Origin: Desulfobacterales bacterium
GTDB taxonomy: Bacteria; Desulfobacterota; Desulfobacteria; Desulfobacterales; Desulfobacteraceae
Assembly: GCA_022361135.1 (NCBI GenBank)
Contig: JAKSBM010000574.1
Span: 1-10,388, forward strand
Direction of reading: 5' to 3'
Length of the DNA: 10,388 nucleotides
Made by a program: the position numbers and the translations under genes. This document shows positions 1 to 9,900 of this stretch, piece after piece (position 1 is the stretch's first letter; each line of letters begins with the position of its first letter). The notes beneath the pieces were generated by a model. That model saw only the letters and a list, made by a program, of their open reading frames with translations. It ran no database searches and had not been told where the DNA came from.

Positions 1-936
1 TTAATGCTGCTGAACCATGCCCGGGATGTCTATTCCATCAATTGGTCCTCCCGCACCACGTCCCTGGTGAGCATCGACGGCCAGGGCCACGGTGATCATG
101 CCTCCCTGCTTACCTATCTGAATTATGCAAGGGATCGGGTGCCGGGACGGTTCATAACGGTGACCAACTATGACAATGCCGCAGGCACACGCATTGGAAC
201 GGTTTGGTATGATAAAACAGATCGAGTGATTCGAAAGGTGAATACAAACGCCCCGGCTGCCACCCAGAATCTGAACCTCATCGATATCTACGAGGGGAAG
301 ATGTACCTCACAGCGACGCATCAGCAACGGGTGGAATTGTGGGTGGCCGATGCCGCCACGGGAAATATTGAACATCGGTACGGCATGTCCGATGTGCCCA
401 CCAGCGGGAGTCAGCGTTTATCCGGAGTTTGGCACAATGGTCACCAGTTGATTTTTGAGCAGACGTCCACCTCCTCCACGGGGAATCGGGTGGCTCGACG
501 GTATCGTCTGGACAGCGATGGATTAAAACTGGTCACCATCAAAGGGAATGAATCCCTTGTGAGTCAGTACCGCAGTCGAACACCCAACTCCAATTGGTTC
601 GATGATGTTCTGGCCTCGGCGGACGGACACATTGCCTGGACCCAGACAGCGGGTACCACTCCCGTGAACATAGGCAGTTACAGCGATGCCGAAGCCGATG
701 AATGGGTCTTGGTTTCAGGTGCCCGAAGTCGTGTATGGATCAAGGATGGATCCACCATCGAGCGGGTGGTTCCCATCATGTCCAATATTCCCGACGACCT
801 CCATTTCTTTGGCCGGGATTCCAGCCAGAACGTGGATCTTTTCCTCTTTTACAGTGCAAGCCAGAAACGGTTGTACCGCCAGGAAGGCAATCCGGGACAA
901 TGGAATTATTGGGAAGGGAGTTCGGAAAAGGTCAAG
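1..936 (+). other. Unclassified beta-rich N-terminal region of the window (residues 1-312)
   Basis: This part of the giant protein has no RTX repeats. It is rich in short alternating beta strands with Trp and Tyr, such as MYLTATHQQRVELWVADAAT near residues 101-120, which resembles a beta-propeller or Kelch-like blade (strand, turn, strand, Asp-x-x-Thr-Gly turn). Further strand pairs follow around residues 140-170 (HNGHQLIFEQ, then RRYRLDSDGL) and 205-250. I do not recognise a family. The domain starts upstream of the window, so its length cannot be judged. A propeller is only a guess from strand spacing. It could equally be a stack of beta-sandwich domains, or the tail of a larger effector or translocation domain lying upstream. 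Confidence 0.5.
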
Positions 937-3900
937 GATGGTAATTTCAATGTGACCAGCCATTGGACCCTGGCCGGTGATGCCGCCCGGGTGGCCGAGG
1001 CCACCCCGGGGCAGTATCATGTGGGAATCAACGACGGCAGTATTTCACAGAGTTTTAACGATCTCCATGCCGGCTCCCATTATGCCCTTGCATTGGAAGT
1101 GGGTGGAGGAAGCGCCACCACGGGTACGGGTACCCTTAAAATCTTCTGGAACAACGATGAAGTGGGGACCGTGGATTGGGCAACGGGCATGGCAACAAAG
1201 GAGATCATGGTGGTTGCCAGCAATAACATCCGCAATGATCTGCGCATTGAAGTGGATCCCGACGACGGGGTGACCAGCCCCCCCCGTTTCTTTGTGGACG
1301 ATGTTTCCTTGAAACTCAGCCCCATCACCGAATACGACGGCGTGGAAAATCTCATGACCCTGGGGGCCCATCCCATTTTTGAAACCCTGCATGGTCAGAT
1401 ACGACAATTGGAGACCTCGGGCGGAACCCAATTGATCGGCGTAAACGAAACCTGGTTGAAAGAGCATCCAAATCGTACCGCCGTGGTGCATCCCGATCAA
1501 GATTTCCTGGAAGATCATACCTCCCATGACGATGAGCGGCCCGCCGACCAGCCCACTCCGTCGGAAACAACGGAACAGCTTAATTGGCGGATCGATCTCA
1601 GACGCTTGGTTCGCAAGGAAGGGCTGGATGCCGATGCCGTCTTGACCGTCAACGGCATAACCACTTCCACGGGAACCGGCGTGCCGGTTTGGTACGATGC
1701 CGGATCCGATAAGTATGTCATTGCACCGGCCGTGGATACCGGGTCCCTGCTTTACCTGGGATTGACCCAGGATGAAACCCGTGCCGTACTTTACAACCCT
1801 GGAAGTGATCAGGTTTTTACCCAGTCCCTACTGGACGAAACCAACCTGTCTACCATGTTTGGAACCGATCATGTTCTGGAGTCCACGGCTGTGATTCCAT
1901 CCCTCACCGACGTTTTTGCCGGCACTTCCCTGACCGTGGACGAAGTGGTTCCCCATGATGGAAACCAGTATCTGGTTACCACCAACCAGGGGCTGGCCTT
2001 TCTGGTGGGCGGCGGAACCAGCCCCAGCCTGGCTGCCGTTTTGGATAGCTGGACCGGCACACAGGCTCAGTTGGAAGCGCTTTTTACCACCTATTCACAT
2101 GAAGATGTGGTCCGGGTGTTCCGTGAAGCTTCCAATGGAAGTGAAATTCAACATTGGTGGCTCTCGGATAATAATAAATGGGCAAGTCTTTCGGGCCGGG
2201 AAAGGGATGAAATTGAAATCATTGGCGAGTCCACGGACCGGACCAAACTCTACCTTTACGATAAGACCGCAGGGGAGGTCATTGAACTCAGCCAATCCGC
2301 CACCCTTTCCCTGACCACGGGGACTGCCGGCCGGGTCATCGATACGGTGTATTCCGTCCAGCGCTTCGTGGGCACCACCGATACCCTTTACCTGGCTGCG
2401 GCAGATGTGTCCGGAAACACCACCACTCGAAATGTGGTGCCGCCCATTTTGCACGGGGTTTCCTCCCTGGTGCTCTCCGGTGGAAATGGTGCGGATCAGT
2501 TCATGATCTCCCAGGCCGTGTGGAATCACCACGATACCATTGTCATTGAGTCCCATCATACCAGCCGTCGCATGGACACGGTTCAGTTCGGGGCAGGCAT
2601 CGACTCTTCCCGGATGGTTGTCAGCCGGGACGATAACGGTGGACTGGTCCTCTGGGATACCCACACGGGCAAACGTTTGGTACTCAGGGGGGTGCTCAGT
2701 GACGATGCGGACCAGCGGGTTGTGCATTCCAATATTGAAGTGCAATATGCCGGGCTTCCGACATTTTCCCTGGACAGTTTGGTCAATTCCATCCAGGGCA
2801 GCACCACGGCGGATAACATCCGCAGCCTGGACGAAGATGATGTGGTTCGGGGTGGGCTGAACGATGATACCATTAATACCGGCGCCGGAGACGATGTCAT
2901 TTACGGCGAGGCCGGGGATGATACCATCAATGCCGGAGATGACGATGATATTATCGTGGGAGGCCGGGGTGCAGATGTCATTGACGGCGGAATCGGTTCC
3001 GACACGGTGGTATTCATGGGCACGCCCACGGCAGCCACCGGTGTGGTGGTGAATCTGGCTTTGGGTACCGGCAGTGGCGGTGATGCCCAGGGCGACACCT
3101 ATACCCAGGTGGAGAACGTCATGGGGTCTGTCTATGCAGATACCCTTACCGGCAACGATCAGGCCAATCATCTAAGCGGAAACGGTGGCAATGACACCAT
3201 TGACGGCGGTGGCGGTAACGACATGCTCACCGGTGGAAGTGGAACCGATATTCTCATCGGTGGTGAAGGGGCCGATACCTATGTGATAAACCCCGGAGAT
3301 GAGAATGTCACCATTCGCAATAGCCAGACCGGAGCGGGCGTAAATATTCTCCGGCTTAATGTCAACCGGGAGGATTTTACCGTAACCAAACAGGGGGACC
3401 ATCTGAGAATCACCCTTTCCGGTACTCCCACCACCCAGGTAACGGTGGAGAATTGGTTTACGGATACCACGGTGCGCAGTTTAAAATTACTCACCCAGGA
3501 TCATTACCTGCTCACTCCGGATACGGTTGCCGTTTCACAAGGCCAGAGCAGTTCCAGTGCCCCCGTGGTTTCCTTTGCCGAGGTGGCATTGGATTACAGC
3601 AATCTTGCCCAGGGGCAAACCATTGATCCGGGCGATTCCACCCAGGATTCCATTGCCAAGATCACCGGAACCCCGTCGGCGGATGTCATCATTGGTAACG
3701 GCCTTGACAATATCATAGTGGGCAATGGTGGAGCCGACACACTAAGGGGCCGTGGCGGCTCCGATACCTATGTGATCGGTGCCAATGCAGGCTTGATTAC
3801 AATTGATGAAAATACCCTGAATGACGAAACCGATAACATTGTTCTGGACATGCCGGCGGGCTCTTTTACCGGCTCCCGCCTGGTAGACTCCTCCATATAC

Positions 3901-6900
3901 GGAGAATCGGATCTCTTCATTGATACCAATCAAGGGACCACCATCAAATTGCTCAGTTGGAGCAGCTACGATGTCGAGAAAGATATTCTACTGACCATCC
4001 AGGGCAAATCCTATACATTTGATGATGCCGGCCAAAGTCAATTGGTTTCCATTGATCTTTCCCATGAAGCCGCTGGGCAGCAGCAGATTTTACCCACCGG
4101 AGCGTATACCTTGAGGGGGACGGATTTCACCGATGTTCTCACGGGTAATGCCTTAAATAATCAGATCTTTGGCGGTGGCGGCGGACAGGATACCCTTTCG
4201 GGGTTGAATGGTGCCGACACCTATGTGGTGGACCTCGATCCCGCCACGGCAGTGATTGTACCCAGTTCCCCCACATCTGTTGCCGCAGAAATTGAAGGGG
4301 CCGGTGGCCGTTTAATCACCATTGACAACCAGGCCACAGACGGCCGGGTGGATGTGATTAAGCTGGGGAATGTTTCATTGGATAACATGAATACGGCCAG
4401 GGCAGGTAATGACCTTGTCATTTACAAGGGAGATTTGGATCTTTCAACGTCTCCCAATGCTTTACCCAACAGAGGCGTCCGGGTGTTGGATTGGTTTGTC
4501 AATTCCGCCGCACGTCACCTGGCCGTGGAAGATTCCAGGGGCTATATTGCACGCCTGGATGCCGGGGGCAACACATCCGAGATCATCGGTATCAATGATA
4601 GCATTCAGACACAGGGGCAGACCCGGAATTTGACGGACACTCTTTTTTCAAATGTCATTAAGGTCACGGGCAGTCCGGGGGATGACACATACACCGGCAA
4701 TGATAATGACAATATTTTTGTTCTGACTTCGGGCGGTGGGGACACCGTGACCGGCGGCAATGGGCAGGATACGTATTATATCGGCTTGGACGCCTCTGCC
4801 GATGAGGTGATTCAGTTGAGGAACAATGGAACGGACGGTAAGGTGGATCGCATCATCCTGGATGGGACCATTGATGATGTCTCAATTACCATGCTGGAAT
4901 TTGAAAGTAACAGTGTACAGTTTCAACTGGACAACAACATAACGGTGAACCTTGGCCCGGCCCAGGCCGGTCAGGATGAAATGCCCTTTATATTGACCAC
5001 ATCCGAAGGCTATACATTCCGGATTCGTTCCACCGGGGAGTTTGTTTTCGATACCGTGGATATTTCCGGTACCTCCGCCACTGAATTGGATATGAATACC
5101 CTGACTGCCATTAGTCCCCCTTTCAATGGGGGATATGGAGACGGGTTGACCTTTATTCCGTTTTCTTTCTTCCTTCCCAGGGATCCACGGTTGGCAACTA
5201 CACTGAAAGGGGGAAAAACAACCGAACTTCTGGCCGGGGACAATGACAACGAAACCCTCATCGTCACCCAGACCCGCAGCCAGGGGGTAACCCTTCGGGG
5301 CAGGGGTGGTTCCGACACCTATGTGACCGGCAGAACCGGCAGATATACCGTGGACAATTCAGATACGTCCGGGGCCCGGGATTTGGTCTTCCTGGACCAT
5401 GATTTTCAGGATCTGGTTTTGTCCAAGAACAGCAACGATCTGGTTGTGGAAAGCCATGCCAGTGATTTTCAACTCACGGTCACCTCCTATCTCATGGCCG
5501 GAACAGCCGGAAACATGTTTCGGCATCTGGATTTTATCACACGGGACAAGGTGCGGTTTACGGTTCCCGGGAATTTACCCGGCCTTGCAAGCGGTGCCAA
5601 ATTGCGTCCCACCATCACCGGCCTTGATCTTTCATCTGATACCCAGGCCAGAACCATTGATCTTCGCAATGGGGATGCATACGGCCATGGTCGCATGGCC
5701 GTGACCGATTTTGAAGCCAGTGTAACCGCAGCAACCACTGTGACCTCCGGGGATGATAGCATCCGGATTTCCACAGGCAATGAAGGCGACATCATCACCA
5801 CCGGGGCCGGGAACGACACCATCCATGCCTATGGGGGCAAGGATGTCATCATTGCGGGAGCCGGAGGGGATACCCTCTACGGCGGTGGTGGAGACGACCG
5901 GCTGGACGGCGGCAGCGGCAATGATTTTCTCATTGGCGGTTCCGGTGCCGACTGGCTCTACGGCGGCAGTGGTTATGATACGGCTGTTTTCTACGGGAAC
6001 GCAGATGATTCAACCGGTGTCACCGTTAATCTGAATACCGGCGTGGGGAATGGTGCCGATGCCCAGGGTGATACCTATGTTTCCATAGAAAATGTATGGG
6101 GTTCCCAATACGCAGACCATTTAACCGGTAACCAGGACGCCAATATTCTGAACGGACGGGGCGGTGCAGATCGTCTCTTTGGCATGGGTGGCAATGACCT
6201 GTTGGTGGCCAATGAAGGGGCCGGGTCCACCCTGGATGGTGGAAGTGGAACCGATACGGTGGATTATGGTGACTTCACCGTTGGGATTGAAGTGCTTTGG
6301 GGAACGGGACGGGTCATCCACCGGGATTCCGCAGGCGCAAACACCACCACCCAGGATCAACTTACCGGTATCGAAAGCATCGAAGCCACCGATCACAACG
6401 ACCTTATAGAAGGTGACAGTAATGACAACCGGGTTATTGCCGGCTTGGGTAACGACCTATACCTGTTGGGCGGTGGGCATGATGTGGTGGATTATAGGGA
6501 TTTGGTGCTGACCCGGAGTGATAACAATGGAATCTGGGTGGATTTACTCCACCGTGAAAACATCCGTGTGGAAGCAGGAGACGGCGCCACCTCGGATTTC
6601 CTGGTCCATGGATTGAGTGAGGTGGAGGAAGTCTGGGGATCGGCATACCATGATCGTATCTACGGCACCCATGGCAACGATATCCTGGCCGGCTATTTTG
6701 GCCGGGACATCATCCGGGCCAAATACGGGGACGACTTGATCTATGCCCTGGGCGATGGAGACAAAATCCATGGTGGACATGGTACGGATACGGTGGATTA
6801 TGCCTTTGCTGGAGAAGGCATCACAGCAGATTTGAGCCGGGGATACGGCGGAAATGGCTTGGATACCCTGTCCGGCATTGAAAATCTTTCAGGTAGTTTT

Positions 6901-9900
6901 TTCAACGATGTACTGGTGGGGACCGATACCGCAAATACCCTGGCTGGTAATTTCGGCATGGATGTTATCCAGGCCATGGGTGGAGACGATACCATCAAGG
7001 GACTGGGGGACGGCGATCGCATTGACGGCGGCTCCGGCACGGACACCGTTACCTATGCCGATTCCGGATTTGGGGCCTTTGTCTCCATGGGAACGGCTCC
7101 CCTGGATGCGGACCAGCTCCGTCACTGGCAGAAACGGGCCGTGCGTCCCGATTATTTGACCGGGGTGGAAAACATCATTGGATCCGACCACAACGACCGG
7201 TTCGAGACCGGCGACGGTGTCGACACCATCCGGGCCGGGGATGGCGATGACGAATTTCAAGCTTCCTTGGGCAATGATGTGCTCCATGGTGGTGACGGCG
7301 TGGATACGGTGAGTTACAGTCCATTCTCCAACGCCCTTACCATTAACATGGCCGCAAATCGGGTTTCTTCCACCGGCACGGTGAATTTCACCGATACCCT
7401 TAATGGAATTGAGCGGGTTGAAGGGGGGCGTGGCAATGATGTTATTACCGCTGCCGCCACGGAATCCTCTTATTTTTATGCATCCCGGGGAATGGACAGT
7501 GTGGCTTCCAATGCACTAACCACCGTGGATTTCAGTCGCCTGCTCACCGATGACGGGTTGAGTTTGACCACCACCGACGGGGGTACCAATACTTATACGG
7601 CCTCTTTTGCGGTTCAGGAAGGGGCTTCCCAAACCGTTATCACCGGCCTTGCCGCCCTCATCGGCACATTGGAAGATGATACCTTTACCGGCGGCGGGGC
7701 AGCAGATAAGTTCAGCGGCAACGCCGGCGACGATGTGTTGCACGGGGGGGCCGGCGACGATACCTTGCACGGCAACCAGGGCGACGATGTCCTCCACGGG
7801 GATTTGGGCAATGATCATCTTTTCGGGGATGCCGGCAATGATACGATTTATGCCGGTGGGGGGGATGATACCCTTTACGGCGGCCTGGGCAACGATACCT
7901 TCTACGGGGGGTATGGTCTGGATACCTTGAGTTACAGCCACATGTCCAAGGGGCTGATTGTCAACCTGGCCAATGCCAGCGTAACGGTTCAGGGCAGAAA
8001 GGGGTTTACGGATCGGGTTTACGGAGTTGAGCGCATTGAAGGCGGTTCCGGAGATGATACCTTTGAAGCGGCACAATTCGGCACCTCTTACTTCTACGCC
8101 TCCCAGGGGGAGGATCGGGTGACCCAGCACGATCGAACCATTTTGGATTTTGGACGTCTCAACACCGAGGGCGGAATTCGCTTTGACACAACCCGGAATG
8201 CAAATGATACCTACCGGATCGGCTTTACTGTGGCCGGCCAAGCTTCTGCTACGGATGTTGTGGGCCATGCCGTTATTAAAGGTTCAATCCATGATGAAAT
8301 CTTTTCCGGCACCGACGGGGCCGATGAATTCCACGGCGCCGGAGGTGATGATATCCTTCGGGGTGGGGCCGGCAATGATATCCTTTATGGAAATTCAGGT
8401 TCGGATACCCTCCATGGCGATGGCAACGACGATACCCTTTACGGTGGATTGGGGGATGATACCCTTTACGGTGGTGACGGTGTGGATACCGCCAGTTACC
8501 GTGATTTGGAAATCGGGGTGACCTTTGACATGGAAACCAACCGGGTCTCCACCACGGGGGAAAATGCATTCACCGATACCCTTTCGGAAATAGAACGGGT
8601 TGAAGGCGGATCCGGCAATGACGTGTTCCGGTCTGCACGAAGCGGCCACAATTATTATTACGGCTCACAGGGATCGGATCGTGTGACCCTGCAAACCTAT
8701 ACCACCATTGACTTCAGTCGCCTGACCACGGACAACGGCCTAAGGGTGGTTGCAGACAGCGGGACTGGCAATACCTACGTGATCACATTTGCTGTGGACG
8801 GCCAGAATTCCAGAACAGACCTCAATGGACGTCCCACGCTCATTGGTACTGAACAGAACGACGAATATCTGGGCGGCAATGCCTGGGACATCGTTTTTGC
8901 CAACGGCGGTGCCGATGTTATCCGGGGTGGTAATGGTCGGGATAATCTGAATGGCCAGGACGGCAATGATACCTTGTACGGCGATGGCGGCAATGACCGG
9001 TTGAATGGAGACGCAGGCGACGATACCCTGTACGGCGGTTGGGGCTATGATGTTCTTAATGGGGGGGACGACGACGATACCCTTTATGGTGAAGGCCATG
9101 GGGACTGGCTGTACGGAAACGCAGGCAATGATACCGTTCACGGCGGAGATGGCAGCGATTATATCTACGGTGGTTTGGGACGGGATACCCTGAGGGGTAA
9201 TAATCACAATGACCGGCTGTACGGCGGAGAGGACAACGATGTCCTATACGGAGGTGGTCACAACGATCGGTTGGAAGGCGGCCAGGGGGAAGACATTCTC
9301 CATGGCGGCTGGGGCCACGACCTTTTGCACGGCGACGATGACAATGACATCCTTTATGGTAATTCCGGAAGCGATTGGATCTATGGCGATGCCGGCGATG
9401 ATGTCCTCCATGGGCACAGCTATAATGACTGGCTCTATGGTGGAGAAGGGATGGATATCCTCCACGGGGGATCACATAATGACCAACTCCACGGCGGGCT
9501 TGATAATGATACCCTTTACGGAGACGGCCACCATGACGTGCTTACCGGGGGGCAGGGAGATGACGTCCTATACGGCGGTTGGGGCAATGATACCCTGAGC
9601 GGAAACGAAGACAACGACACCCTCCATGGCGGTTCCGGAAATGACACCCTCCGCGGCGGCCGGGGGAATGATACCCTGTACGGAAATTCCGGCAATGACC
9701 GTCTGTACGGAGAGGAAGGCAACGATCTGCTCTATGCCGGTGTGGGCAATGATAACCTTTACGGTGGCGGCGGTGTGGATACCGTGAGCTACAGTGAGCT
9801 TGACTTTGATTTGGATATTAATCTGGCAACGGCCAGGGTCAATCTGGGAACCAGCTACACCGATCGATTGTTTGGCATCGAACGCATTGAAGGGGGGACC

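Noticed and set aside
4..6. In-frame ATG at base 4 as the gene's start
   Set aside because: There is no visible upstream sequence to judge a ribosome binding site, no signal-like N-terminus follows, and the frame is already open at base 1. The protein most likely starts far upstream.
1045..1527. A 160-codon minus-strand open frame opposite the jelly-roll domain
   Set aside because: It has no recognisable domain and fully overlaps a plus-strand frame with a clear domain pattern.
2461..2574. Resemblance of the WNHHDTIVIES stretch to the tail of TcdA/TcdB-type pore-forming regions
   Set aside because: This is only a vague memory of a similar pattern, with no diagnostic motif. It is kept as a comparison to run rather than as a call.
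2095..3171. A 358-codon open frame on the minus strand
   Set aside because: It lies wholly opposite the RTX/HCBP coding frame. Its product is a monotonous Ile/Val/Gly/His text with no domain. Repeated Gly/Asp codons leave the reverse frame poor in stops, so this is a shadow.
5115..5133. Hairpin tccccc/ggggga that could be a transcription terminator
   Set aside because: It has no T-run after it and lies inside an open coding frame. It is better explained as part of the inverted-repeat element.
7516..8268. A 250-codon open frame on the minus strand with repeated 'VxGII' text
   Set aside because: The repetition is the mirror of the 27-bp RTX units on the plus strand (GDDTLYGG read backwards). 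There is no independent coding evidence. The same holds for the shorter frames opposite 8740-9475 and 10135-10374.
8881..9774. Regular short repeats that could suggest a CRISPR array or tandem satellite
   Set aside because: The period is 27 bp with no separate spacers, and the units are codon-aligned and conserved at protein rather than DNA level. They are RTX nonapeptides.
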